Source: Asterionellopsis glacialis (Eukaryota; Bacillariophyta; Plagiogrammaphyceae; Rhaphoneidales; Asterionellopsidaceae). From it: a stretch of 29,416 nucleotides of DNA. A program made the position numbers and the translations under genes. Below are positions 11,082 through 19,759 of this stretch, piece by piece; position 1 is the first letter of the stretch; each line of letters opens with the position of its first letter. The stretch is taken from NCBI GenBank assembly GCA_014885115.2, contig WKLE02000192.1, forward strand, positions 1 to 29,416, given 5' to 3'. Below the pieces are notes generated by a model. That model saw only the letters and a list, made by a program, of their open reading frames with translations. It was not told where the DNA came from and did not search any database.

Positions 11082-12257
11082 TTAGCTTGTAGGTGTGAGG
11101 GTTGTTATTGGGTACTCGATATGAATTGCCCATTGGAAAGCAGAAATAAAGAATGCCGCAACTGGGATTGGGTAAAGGAAGGGACGATATCCAACAAAGG
11201 CGCCTTCAAATGCAGGATAAGCGTCGCTGCTCGTTATAACAGAATTTTTTGGTACATTTAATGGCACTGTCACCTCATTGCCAGATTTGCCTAAGGATGC
11301 TGCAGCCTCGGCTAATTTTTCATCTGTGCCCCAATTCTCTGCTACTTCCTTGATAGCATCCGCATCCACGAATGGGACTGAGACCATCTCAACAGGTTTT
11401 CCACTTGTTGAAAAAAAACCTTGCCTTCGAGGAGGTAGTATTGACCCATCAAGAGAGCCTGTTGCACCTGCTGCAATCGCACGCGCTAAAATATCAACAT
11501 GTACAGGTGGAGTGAGCGCCATATTGGTAACCCAGTCTTCGTCGCCACCAACACTTATTCCTCGCAGTGCATTATTCAATCTTCGATATCCCTTGGCAAG
11601 TGGCGAACTTAAAAACATCTCCAATGCCTTTCCCCCTACTTCAAATCTCCCACCTCCATATACTAGGGAGGGACCAATAACAATGGAATTGTTCTCAAAA
11701 AGTCGATAGGCAGCCTGCTCAGCTTCCCGCTTTCCATCAAGGTATCCGGGTATGGGCCCTTCTAAAGCTTTGGCAGTATCATATGATACTGAAACGTACA
11801 CGAAATATTTTGCTCCCAACTTTTTTGCTATCTTTACAATATTAACATTGGTTGATCCATTTTGTTCTTGCATGTCTTTGTCATCCCAATGTAAACCCCA
11901 GAAACCTTTCCATTCTGGTGATGGACGAACATTCCCCACACAACTTATGGCAGCATCAATGTAGGTACCAGCAAGTGCCTCCTTACAACTTTCTCCATTA
12001 CTGTTATAGGCATCGGCGGATATCCAATCTACGGATTGAGCCCAAGCTTCATTCTTAAACCAATGAGGTGGACCTCCAGATCTTGAAATCGATATGACAT
12101 GACAGTCCGGTATAGAATTCAACGTTTGGACAACGCGACTACCGATGAAACCACTTCCACCAAATACAGCAACTCTCATGGCCACTCCGCAACATGGTAA
12201 AGAGAAGCTTAGTAATACCAACGTCGCAGTGCGAACTAGGTCTCTCGTTGATAACAT
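11082..12257 (-). CDS. Atypical short-chain dehydrogenase, NDUFA9/COQ11-like NAD(P)-binding protein
   Basis: A single exon encodes 391 residues. Residues about 28-60 form a Rossmann start with GGSGFIG at 33-39 binding the dinucleotide. FVYVSVSYD at about 152-160 and YLDGK at 172-176 supply the strand and YxxxK pair of extended SDR enzymes. This matches the atypical SDR group that includes complex I subunit NDUFA9, yeast Coq11 and plant plastid proteins; members often bind nucleotide without a proven reaction. A hydrophobic leader at residues 10-25 and a C-terminal hydrophobic segment at about 362-378 suggest organelle or membrane attachment. A second in-frame ATG at residue 27 sits directly before the Rossmann strand and could be an alternative start. 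The gene is divergent from the oxygenase at 12763. The fold is certain; function and compartment are not. Confidence 0.85.
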   Translation of the reverse strand: MLSTRDLVRTATLVLLSFSLPCCGVAMRVAVFGGSGFIGSRVVQTLNSIPDCHVISISRSGGPPHWFKNEAWAQSVDWISADAYNSNGESCKEALAGTYIDAAISCVGNVRPSPEWKGFWGLHWDDKDMQEQNGSTNVNIVKIAKKLGAKYFVYVSVSYDTAKALEGPIPGYLDGKREAEQAAYRLFENNSIVIGPSLVYGGGRFEVGGKALEMFLSSPLAKGYRRLNNALRGISVGGDEDWVTNMALTPPVHVDILARAIAAGATGSLDGSILPPRRQGFFSTSGKPVEMVSVPFVDADAIKEVAENWGTDEKLAEAAASLGKSGNEVTVPLNVPKNSVITSSDAYPAFEGAFVGYRPFLYPIPVAAFFISAFQWAIHIEYPITTLTPTS

Positions 12258-12762
12258 TGTCTAAATAATTTGTAGATGATATCTCTCATCATGGGTTCTT
12301 CGCAGCCCAGGGATTGATTCATTCTCTCTAGCTCTAGCAATCGTCCATCGTAGAATAGGAGCACTTTTCAATGCCCATTAGAGCATCCTAACTACGAACG
12401 AGCTCCCAAGTCCAAGTCGTATTTTCCGGGTTCTTTCATAGGTTATAAAGTCATCAGACTCTGTGTTGGATTCCGGTATATTTTCCCGGTANNNNNNNNN
12501 NNNNNNNNNNNNNNNNNNNNNNNNNNNNNNNNNNNNNNNNNNNNNNNNNNNNNNNNNNNNNNNNNNNNNNNNNNNNNNNNNNNNNNNNNNNNNNNNNNNN
12601 NNNNNNNNNNNNNNNNNNNNTCACTCACTTTTGAACTTTCGCGACAGAACACTCTGACACCCGTATTACTGTCGTCAACATCTGGTCTTTCATCATTGGT
12701 CATTGTCACAATATTGATACTTTCTCGCATTCGTCAGCTTTCGAGTTATAGATCTCAAGACC
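12258..12762. promoter_or_regulatory. Divergent promoter region containing an assembly gap
   Basis: This roughly 500-nt space separates two divergent starts, so it should hold both promoters. The central 129 bases are N. Reading frames that cross the N run are artefacts. Just left of the gap, GTATTTTCCGGG (12419-12430) is nearly repeated as GTATATTTTCCCGG (12477-12490). Confidence 0.55.
12492..12620. other. Assembly gap (run of N)
   Basis: There are 129 undetermined bases. The true length may differ from the N count. The gap lies between the dehydrogenase and oxygenase starts and does not break either predicted coding region. Confidence 0.99.
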
Positions 12763-13833
12763 ATGACGGAGAAGAATCAACGGCATGGTCTCACCATGAT
12801 GCCTACAGCCATTCTTTTAGCGATTCTTTCAGTTTCTATAGGAGTGTGTCACAAGTATTACTCTCACCAAGAAACTCTTCTTGCGGTAGATGCTATTGAT
12901 CGGTTCCACGAAAATCAACTGGATATGAAAACATTTGTAGATCAATATGCCAAGCAGGGGAAACCAGTCATCATTATTCGTGACGCGACAGTGAGCAACT
13001 CATCATCGTGGACGTCCCTTCCGTCGTCGTTGAAACGCAATTGTGGAGATGACCAATTATCAGCCATTAGTTTAAGTATGAGAGATGTGCTAGTATCATT
13101 AACCAATATCCAGAAGAAATTATTTGGTGTCTTTTTATGGTTAGTGCTTGGTGTTGACTTTACAGAATACGTTCAAAAAAGACAACATGTGTCATTTCAT
13201 GAAATTGAACAAGCTGCTTCTAATAACGAGAACAGAAAAAAGCAAATACCTTATCTTGCACAATTGTTCCTTCCCTCTACCATGAAACGCCTCCTCGTAT
13301 TTTTCACACGGCCATTGTATTTGGGTGATGCCGTGTATACAAAACATCAAGCAGAACGTTGTGGTATTCCACTCATCCCAACGTCACAGGAAGAGCAAGT
13401 TTTGGCTGCTGCCAACGGCCGTGACCAATATTATCGCCACCATGCAACAAGATATATTGCCTGTTGGTTATTTTGGGGTGGAATTGATTCATCCAATTAT
13501 CCGTTGCATCGTGATAATAATGATGATGATGTTTTTATTGATGTCTTTGAAGGTTGTAAAGATATGGTAATTGTAAATTCCAACCAACGTCATTTGTTAC
13601 AAAAATTACCCATTCCTGGTGCACATGTATGGAAAAATGATTTTTACCAGGGACGCCCTCCTGCAATTACAGAGGTTTGGAGAGGAACAATTCACGAGGG
13701 AGAAACATTATATATGCCTGGTGATTTTCTTCATGAAGCACGTAATCGATGTACCAACACACTTAGTTCTTCTCGAAGACCGTGGTCGGGACGTATGTTT
13801 CGTGATATCGTGCCACATGAATATTATGATTGA
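12763..13833 (+). CDS. JmjC/cupin-8-type Fe(II)/2-oxoglutarate oxygenase with N-terminal membrane anchor
   Basis: A single exon encodes 356 residues. Residues about 13-30 (TAILLAILSVSIGVC) form a signal peptide or signal anchor, implying entry to the secretory system. KQGKPVIIIRDA is the usual opening of cupin-8/JmjC proteins. The iron triad is visible as H249-x-D251 in YPLHRDNN and distal H324 in GETLYMPGDFLHEARN. VFIDVFEGCKDMVIV after the HxD fits the intervening beta strands. The family includes lysyl and asparaginyl hydroxylases and tRNA-modifying enzymes, so the substrate here is unknown; a lumenal protein or lipid-linked target is inference from the leader. The hydrophobic stretch near residues 120-130 could be a buried helix or a second membrane contact. 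The first ATG was used; M12 and M13 are later options. Left neighbour is divergent. Confidence 0.8.
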   Translation: MTEKNQRHGLTMMPTAILLAILSVSIGVCHKYYSHQETLLAVDAIDRFHENQLDMKTFVDQYAKQGKPVIIIRDATVSNSSSWTSLPSSLKRNCGDDQLSAISLSMRDVLVSLTNIQKKLFGVFLWLVLGVDFTEYVQKRQHVSFHEIEQAASNNENRKKQIPYLAQLFLPSTMKRLLVFFTRPLYLGDAVYTKHQAERCGIPLIPTSQEEQVLAAANGRDQYYRHHATRYIACWLFWGGIDSSNYPLHRDNNDDDVFIDVFEGCKDMVIVNSNQRHLLQKLPIPGAHVWKNDFYQGRPPAITEVWRGTIHEGETLYMPGDFLHEARNRCTNTLSSSRRPWSGRMFRDIVPHEYYD

Positions 13834-15484
13834 ACTCCTCTGTGAGTATGAAACCATCTCATGTAGACATATATGTATTCCAGTAGCCTGGCACTTGTGA
13901 GTGCACACACACTGTGTGTATAATAGGGCTTGTGTTTGAAAGGCTCCCATTCGTTGTTCTGAAATCCTCATTCCAACAGTTTTGCCACTAAAGCGTTATA
14001 GTAATTAATATAGCTCAAGATTCGAACACTTTCAATTTGTAGACCAAAATAAATTCAAACTTTCGTCCTGTACTCAAATTGTGAGAAAATAGTTGCTATT
14101 ACAACAAGAATCAGTCACACAAAATTGACACCATGGAGAAACAAAAGATGGGTCTTGACAAGAAAACAAGGATGCGGTGACCGGTAACATGGTCGTCGTC
14201 GGGACCATGACAACTGCAATCACGGTCGATGTGCTTGCTTCTGTGTAGTGTGTGCTCAGCAATCTTTGGTCCTATCCTATTTTTGGGTGGTTCCTTCTTC
14301 CTAACATGAGCGCTGCACATGCACACGCACTGTGCAGTCATTTTTTTCATTTACAGCACCTTGACTGACTAGGTACATAACTCGGTCGTTTTTTAACCCT
14401 GCAAACAACTAGGCGTCGATGTTGTACCCCGTACATGCCCCAAATTGGAGGATGGGTATCTCTACTAGAGGCCCTAGAAAGATAGGGTGACACCCATACA
14501 GTCAGTCTCTACGGGAAAAACAGGAAAAAACCGTATACTGTGTAAATTATGTGAACAAAGAAATGATTTCAGAGGATGCATCATCCCAAAGTACAGACAG
14601 TGAGAAAACCCCTTTTGACTTTCATAAGGTACAATGGATGAAGAATATAAGTCTGTAAAAGATTTCATGATTCATTCTCCATTTGACAGGTTTGTGAGAG
14701 TTGGAAACGGTTTTACCGACCCGAATAGTACAAGTACGAACTACCCCGAGATGGCAGTACAAAGAATGCATAAGAAGTAGGTTGTGCACATGCATACATA
14801 CATTGCAGTTACAGGAAACCGTCATTTTATGTTTAAAACAAACGTATTTGTGTTTTAGAATGAGTCAATCTAATCTTACTTGGATGCATGTTTTGCGTTG
14901 TACAGACAGTATGTGATTGATCTTGTCTTGGTTTCGATTATGGTATTGTATGCCATGTATATATGGTGGACATTTATTTATTTTCTTTTCGTCTGGGAGT
15001 TTCCATGGATTGGTAGGTTTTTCAGATTCGTTTTGGGGGTTTTATTCATGAAGTCATGGTGTTGAAGTAAGAGGAGTCTATTGGAATACATGGTACTACC
15101 GTACAGTACAGTACTTTTATTCGAATGGTGTGATCTCTCTCTTGAAGAAGGAAGCGTCATGATGGAACCACAGTGACGCGCTCAAGCAAGAGTGATGATG
15201 TTTCACATGATGTGTTGTATCCAAAAGGGGATGGAGATCCGTATCTACTTGTGTTTCCGGTTTCCCATCCTGTAATATAGTTAGTTAGTATGTGTCATGT
15301 GCCATGCATGTCTCTTCTACTTGCATTTTTTTATTCAAAAATGGAACTATTGACATACACTCACGCACATGATGTATAATGTATAGGATTCGACACGACA
15401 CGACTACGACTGGCTGGATCAAAACGGCTTTCTTGATTGGTATGTTGTAGTGGATTGCGTTGGTTCTACAAACATGCTAACTAA
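13834..15484. other. 1.65-kb region without a convincing gene
   Basis: Short frames on both strands (for example 14074-14262 minus and 14880-15065 plus) overlap each other and lack recognisable domains. The region has several short perfect inverted repeats: CATGGTC/GACCATG at 14188-14209 and CTGCACA/TGTGCAG at 14313-14337. T-rich and CA-rich stretches dominate. I see no tRNA, rRNA or transposon ends. The left part should be the 3' UTR of the oxygenase gene. Confidence 0.5.
14313..14337. repeat. Short inverted repeat
   Basis: CTGCACA at 14313-14319 and TGTGCAG at 14331-14337 pair perfectly across an 11-nt loop. It lies in non-coding sequence and no function can be assigned. Confidence 0.35.
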
Positions 15485-15718
15485 CTAGAGCTTTGCAACA
15501 ATTTCCAAAGCTTTTCGTGTCCCGACATGAATCAAAATCATATAAAATGGAATCATGACAAGTTCAGCAGGTAGTGGTGTTCGTACCCACAAGGACGAGG
15601 ACGACGAGGAAGATACCTTTTGTTGTTTCTCCTGAGGATGATGGTGGTCATGATTCGTAGGAGTAGTAGTTACAGACGGCGATGAGGAGGAGGATGACAT
15701 GAACAAGGACGAAATCAT
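15485..15718 (-). CDS. Possible small membrane protein, 77 residues, unrecognised
   Basis: The N-terminal half is low complexity, rich in Ser, Thr and His. The C-terminal 35 residues (LWVRTPLPAELVMIPFYMIL, then IHVGTRKALEIVAKL) look more like ordinary protein, with one possible membrane helix of about 15-18 residues and a basic end. I do not recognise a family. The Ser-rich N-terminus resembles low-complexity parts of the verified genes here, which is weak support. Upstream on the same strand, a 15914-16099 frame without an ATG could be a separate or spliced exon, but I found no convincing junction. It may equally be a chance frame. Confidence 0.35.
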   Translation of the reverse strand: MISSLFMSSSSSSPSVTTTPTNHDHHHPQEKQQKVSSSSSSSLWVRTPLPAELVMIPFYMILIHVGTRKALEIVAKL

Positions 15719-16355
15719 GGTGATTGGTATCCTTTCTATCCTTCTCTCTAGAGTGAGCTAGAGTTGGATGCCCCTTTTTGGATGTGTAGTGATGGGTTGG
15801 TGATGGGTTTCGAAAGAGAATATACTACGGAGATCTACAGCTGTCTCGTCCAGAGTTAGTTGACTGACGTCTGTAGCTAGAGAACTAATGCAATGGTACC
15901 AGTGCTGGTGGTGTCATAGTAGTAAGCACAGTACCCCCCTGGTACTGTGTTTTTGTGAATGTGTCAGTTGTGGTTGTGGGTGTTGTTCTGTGGGATGCGT
16001 CCCGGCGAAGAAAGCAAGCGTCTTTTTCACTGTGTGCTCTACTTTTCTAACAAAAGGATGGGACTGATACTCGTACTGGTATTTTTTTATGCGGTCCACA
16101 ACTCACGCGCCATAATTCAAGGTCAAGACTCGTAAGGACATACATACAGACAAACAACTGGATTTTTGTGTTAGTCTGTCTGAAAAATGTCTTTGCCTTC
16201 TCCGACCGACTAAAACAGATAAAGACGAGCACACTTTTTTTCGTTTCGAGAGATAGAGCAGTAGTAGGGGGTGTATTGATCACAAGACATTCAGCACTGA
16301 TACGTTTTTTTGGAACGGAACACCATGATACATATAATTTAAATAAAAAAAAAAG
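15719..16355. other. Non-coding flank with G-patch promoter
   Basis: No convincing gene is seen. The last 40 bases before the ATG at 16356 contain TACATATAATTTAAATA followed by an A-run, a plausible TATA-like core promoter or A-rich leader. Frames on the minus strand (15914-16099, 16047-16418) start at GTG or oppose the G-patch gene and were not accepted. Confidence 0.45.
15927..15949. repeat. Perfect 9-bp inverted repeat
   Basis: CACAGTACC at 15927-15935 and GGTACTGTG at 15941-15949 are exact reverse complements with a 5-nt CCCCT loop. It is about 400 nt upstream of the G-patch gene. A regulatory role is possible but unsupported. Confidence 0.4.
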
Positions 16356-17075
16356 ATGAGCCATAATGATAATAACCATTCCAATCGTCATGGTAGTCCT
16401 CGTGCTCCGCAACAACAACCATATAATGCTTCAGCAGTGGTAATTGAAGAGGAACAACCACATGAATTTTATGCCGATTTGGTCAGTTCCAAGGTGGTGG
16501 TTGTCCAACAGCCAAGTTCAGTGTCGTCGTCAAGGGTGTTGTCCTCATCCTTGTCGTCGAATCCTCATGTCATTGTACCAACCCCAACATGTTTTGATAC
16601 TCCTATTAATAATGATAATACCAATAAGAATCCCAAATCAGAGTTTACTCAAGTTTATCAACGTGCTCTACAATATGTACCTAAATTGTCGAAATTATCA
16701 TTGGATTCGACGAATCGTGGATATCAAATGTTACGCAAAATGGGATGGAAGGAACGTCATGGTGGACTTGGAAAGCATAATCAAGGGACTGTCGTACCCG
16801 TCAAACGTAGTAAAGTCAAACATAATAAAGAGGGTTTAGGAATCATAAGAAAAAACAAAACAACGAAATACATGTCATGTTCATCTAGAGCAGGATCCAA
16901 GTTGACGAACCAAGATTCTTCAAGCAATGATCAACAACAACAACAACAACAACAAACGAAAAGAAAGAAGAATTATGGTAATGATGATGATGCACAAGAA
17001 ATGAAACGAATACGAATGTCACTTCGAACCGATATTTCAGAAGAATATGAAGATTTGTATTTGAAGCTTACATGA
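16356..17075 (+). CDS. G-patch domain protein
   Basis: A single exon encodes 239 residues. A G-patch lies at about residues 120-165: GYQMLRKMGWKERHGGLGKH, then a basic stretch ending KEGLG. The glycine and aromatic spacing (GxxMLxxMGW, GLG, GLG) is diagnostic. G-patch proteins bind RNA or activate DEAH-box RNA helicases in splicing or ribosome biogenesis, so a nuclear role is likely. The arrangement resembles the stand-alone G-patch of GPANK1-like proteins, without visible ankyrin repeats. The N-terminus is disordered, and a polyglutamine run at about 193-200 is followed by the basic TKRKKNYG, a likely nuclear localisation signal. The start follows an A-rich leader. The stop codon overlaps the ATG of a doubtful ORF at 17072. 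The domain call is strong; the specific partner is unknown. Confidence 0.85.
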   Translation: MSHNDNNHSNRHGSPRAPQQQPYNASAVVIEEEQPHEFYADLVSSKVVVVQQPSSVSSSRVLSSSLSSNPHVIVPTPTCFDTPINNDNTNKNPKSEFTQVYQRALQYVPKLSKLSLDSTNRGYQMLRKMGWKERHGGLGKHNQGTVVPVKRSKVKHNKEGLGIIRKNKTTKYMSCSSRAGSKLTNQDSSSNDQQQQQQQQTKRKKNYGNDDDAQEMKRIRMSLRTDISEEYEDLYLKLT

Positions 17076-17494
17076 CGTTTTTAAAGAAAAAACGGTTTCT
17101 CATTATACTTTTCCTTTTTTCTTTTTTTAAAAAAACGGCTTCTCACTATACTCCAGCACTTGCCAAACCTGTTTTCCCACGTGAAGCATCCATTATCCAG
17201 TCTTGGACCATCATTGATGTGATGCTAACAATCGAACAAAACACAGCCATTTATCGTCGACATGGCTCTGAATATTTCTCTCGACATTGCCCGTCGAATA
17301 TTTTTGTCTTGCCCTTCTTTTTCAGTCTTGATTCAACATTTGTTATTTATGGAATAGAAGCAAAATTTCTCAAAAATATTCAGTGTGCACTTTATAAATC
17401 TTTGCTCCCTCCTTCTTTACAATCAAGAACTCAACACTTTGATTTCATTAGAGAATATCAAACAATACTCCGCACTGTATCACAACAAGAGTAG
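17072..17494 (+). CDS. Doubtful 140-residue ORF overlapping the G-patch stop
   Basis: Its ATG overlaps the G-patch TGA in an ATGA arrangement, typical of bacterial operons but unexpected for a eukaryotic gene. The first 20 residues are Lys/Phe/Leu-rich and could mimic a signal peptide, but they are encoded by A/T-rich sequence holding an imperfect 23-bp repeat whose 43-nt period does not keep frame. I recognise no domain. Most likely this is the 3' UTR of the G-patch gene that happens to stay open. Confidence 0.18.
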   Translation: MTFLKKKRFLIILFLFSFFKKTASHYTPALAKPVFPREASIIQSWTIIDVMLTIEQNTAIYRRHGSEYFSRHCPSNIFVLPFFFSLDSTFVIYGIEAKFLKNIQCALYKSLLPPSLQSRTQHFDFIREYQTILRTVSQQE

Positions 17495-18098
17495 TTCTAC
17501 GCCTTTCACTTTGAGATGCCCAACATGACAACAAAAAACAAGATTAATACACAAGATCAAGGTAATGAACATAGACAGTAGTTTGGTATTCGGTACTTTA
17601 TCATCCATTCTCGTTACAAGGGGGGAGAGAAGAACAAGGCAAGCAAAATACCGTAAGAGCAACAACACAAACTTCCTCCATTACGTCACTTTCTTCTTTG
17701 ATATGAGTCACACCAAGAAAAATAAAAAACGCATCAATATTGCCAGAAGCACCACCACCAGATGTTTTAAAAATTTTATGATGATTAGTGATGAGATCGC
17801 CAAAAAATTCTTTCCGTAGACGTAGACGTAGACGAACTGTGTATCCCCATCCCATTTTGTCTGGCCTGCTACCGCTAAACGCACAAAAAAGTCTGCATGT
17901 CTGTGTCTGTCCATTCACCTCCCCCAATTTCAATTTTTCTGTAGTCCTACTCGTCGTACCTCTTGGCTACAAAAAGGTATCTTGCGAGAGGTGTGCCATG
18001 TCCATGCAAATACGGTAACTAGACACTTCACCATAATATGTCATCATCTTATAAACGCTCCTTTCGTTGATTCCATTGTTGACCTTTACTGTTTTGAC
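17076..18098. promoter_or_regulatory. 1-kb spacer with 3' UTR of G-patch and promoter of K+ channel gene
   Basis: Apart from the doubtful ORF at 17072 I accept no gene. Overlapping frames of 84-110 residues on both strands at 17565-17933 have no recognisable domain. A short microsatellite, three GTAGAC units, lies at about 17815-17833. The frame of the channel gene is open from 17982, but 18099 is the better start. Confidence 0.45.
17087..17152. repeat. Imperfect 23-bp direct repeat after the G-patch gene
   Basis: Copies at 17087-17109 and 17130-17152 share an A-run followed by CGG(T/C)TTCTCA(T/C)TATACT, with two T-to-C differences. The period is 43 nt, so it does not preserve reading frame. 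It looks like a local duplication within a 3' UTR. Confidence 0.6.
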
Positions 18099-19574
18099 AT
18101 GGTGTTGGTGAACCTGTCTCGCCCAGTTTGCTTCTTACTAGTATCATTATGCTTGTTGCATTCAACATCTGTCTGGGGATGGTGTTCCATGTCTGGTAGA
18201 AGAATTGACATTACCGTAAAACCATATAACAGCAACCATCCTACAAGATCTCCTAGTTCTTCCGCACATTCTCAAACACGACACTCCTCATTATTTCGAT
18301 ACCACCAAACGGAGAAAACTTTTGGTAACACGGGCAATCAGCGATCACCATGCTCCTCACTCAAAATGAATGCAAACAACAATAACAATGACGACAAGTC
18401 CAATAAAAAGAACCAGAATACGAATGAGCGTGGTAATTCAAATCATAATGTCCTCCAAAGTATCCAGACATTGATTCAATCAGGATTAAGCATCTTTATC
18501 ACCAATTTATGGAAAGGCTTAGCATTACCATTTCCTAAACTTGGTTCTATATTAGAAAAAGAACGTCAACAAAATAATCGCACCTTGGGTATCACCGAAT
18601 CACTACTGTTTATAGTTATATATTTGTTATTGGGTGTAGGTGCCTATTCCTTTGTATTGCCGTCCACGGAGTGGTCCATCATTGATTCCTTATACTTTTG
18701 TGTCGTATCCTTTACAACAGTCGGATATGGTGATTTAACACCATCCACCTTTATAGGTAAATTATTTACAATAGCATTTGCCTTGGGAGGTGTAGCCTTT
18801 TTAGGTGTGGCCTTGGCAACATTGGGAACTAATTTAGTTCAAGCTGAATTAGTTGCTGTGGAAAAAGCCAAAAAGGCATCAAGGATGCAAATTATGGATT
18901 TCTTTAATAAAATGCCACAACTCGTAAAGAAACAAAAATTAAAGGGTGATAGAGAAGCGTTGTTGGAAGCATCTAAAGCGACAACAACAACTACAACGAC
19001 GACATCATCTGATAAAAGTAGCAACACTCCCCAACGGAATAAATCAAAGAGACGTGAAATAGTAGAAAAGGTTCTACCCTTTGTGATTAGTTTAACTTTA
19101 GGTGGTTTAGCAATAGGACATATGGAAGGATGGCCGTGGTGGGATTCATTATACTTTTCCATGATTACAGCATCTACAGTAGGGTATGGTGATTTGTCAC
19201 CTACCTTGCCTCAAACACGGCTTTTATCCGTGGTATTGTTGCCCTTGGCTGTTGCAGCTGCTGGTGATGTATTGGGGTCTATAGCATCCTTGTTTTTAGA
19301 ACGATTACGAAATTCAGATGATAAAGAATCTCAAGAGGAAGAATTAACAATGGAACGGATTCAACTCATGGATAGCAACGGTGATGGCCGTGTATCGAAA
19401 CGTGAATACATTGAGTTCATGTTATTAGAAATGAAACTTGTCGATCAAGAGCAATTAGATGATTTACATGATCAATTTGAAAGATTAGATGTGAGTCAAA
19501 GTGGATTTTTAGAAAAACAAGATATTGAAATTATGGCAAGATTACGAATCCAAAAGGAAAAAAATGTATTTTGA
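18099..19574 (+). CDS. Two-pore-domain K+ channel (TPK type) with two EF-hands, possibly plastid-targeted
   Basis: From 18099 it encodes 491 residues; the frame is open back to 17982, but the M at 18099 begins a good signal peptide. Two pore modules are present: TM1 about 169-186, filter TTVGYGD (GYGD 209-212), TM2 about 225-245; then TM3 about 325-340, filter STVGYGD (GYGD 362-365), TM4 about 375-395. A cytosolic or stromal tail has EF-hand 1 at D425-E436 (DSNGDGRVSKRE) and a weaker EF-hand 2 at D464 (DVSQSGFLEKQD). This is the plant TPK layout: K+-selective, Ca2+-regulated, on vacuole or thylakoid. Residues 1-25 form a signal peptide with WGW near its end, followed by about 60 Ser/Thr/Arg-rich, acid-poor residues, like a stramenopile plastid presequence. 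Channel identity is firm; plastid location is inference. Confidence 0.9.
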   Translation: MVLVNLSRPVCFLLVSLCLLHSTSVWGWCSMSGRRIDITVKPYNSNHPTRSPSSSAHSQTRHSSLFRYHQTEKTFGNTGNQRSPCSSLKMNANNNNNDDKSNKKNQNTNERGNSNHNVLQSIQTLIQSGLSIFITNLWKGLALPFPKLGSILEKERQQNNRTLGITESLLFIVIYLLLGVGAYSFVLPSTEWSIIDSLYFCVVSFTTVGYGDLTPSTFIGKLFTIAFALGGVAFLGVALATLGTNLVQAELVAVEKAKKASRMQIMDFFNKMPQLVKKQKLKGDREALLEASKATTTTTTTTSSDKSSNTPQRNKSKRREIVEKVLPFVISLTLGGLAIGHMEGWPWWDSLYFSMITASTVGYGDLSPTLPQTRLLSVVLLPLAVAAAGDVLGSIASLFLERLRNSDDKESQEEELTMERIQLMDSNGDGRVSKREYIEFMLLEMKLVDQEQLDDLHDQFERLDVSQSGFLEKQDIEIMARLRIQKEKNVF

Positions 19575-19603
19575 AAATGATAACGCTTTGGGGAGATGCT
19601 AAA

Positions 19604-19759
19604 TTAGTTCTGGTTTTTTTTTAAATCCACAAGTTTTGCCACCAGTACACCCTGTAACCACACTAACGAGGCAGGCATTTCAGCATTGAGTAATTCATTG
19701 GCATGTATTAAATTTAATCCATGGCGTTTCACTATCCCTTGTAAGCCAGCTTCTTCCAT
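19604..19759 (-). CDS. Possible 51-residue ORF or exon remnant
   Basis: The frame starts at ATG 19759 and stops at TAA 19604. It opens MEEAGLQGIVKRHGLNLIHA and continues with SLVWLQGVLVAKLVDLK. The residue mix is protein-like, unlike most short frames here, and ends tail-to-tail with the K+ channel gene. I recognise no family. An upstream in-frame TGA prevents extension without an intron. It may be a small gene, the last exon of a decayed gene, or chance. Confidence 0.25.
   Translation of the reverse strand: MEEAGLQGIVKRHGLNLIHANELLNAEMPASLVWLQGVLVAKLVDLKKNQN

Noticed and set aside
11278..11709. Plus-strand frame of 143 codons
   Set aside because: Antisense to the dehydrogenase, which has clear Rossmann and YxxxK motifs.
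14010..14035. GTTCGAATC-like string on the minus strand, possible tRNA T-loop
   Set aside because: The flanking bases do not form a 5-bp T-stem, and no acceptor or anticodon arms can be placed. A similar string near 15388 also fails.
15914..16099. Minus-strand frame beginning at GTG with a basic, protein-like peptide
   Set aside because: There is no ATG, and a TGA lies just upstream in frame. I could not find a good splice junction linking it to 15485-15718.
16047..16418. Minus-strand frame of 123 codons
   Set aside because: Runs opposite the G-patch start and its A/T-rich leader, with hydrophobic composition explained by A/T-rich sequence.
17565..17933. Overlapping frames of 84 to 110 codons on both strands before the K+ channel gene
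   Set aside because: Both strands are open over the same bases and none shows a domain; this looks like chance openness in spacer sequence.
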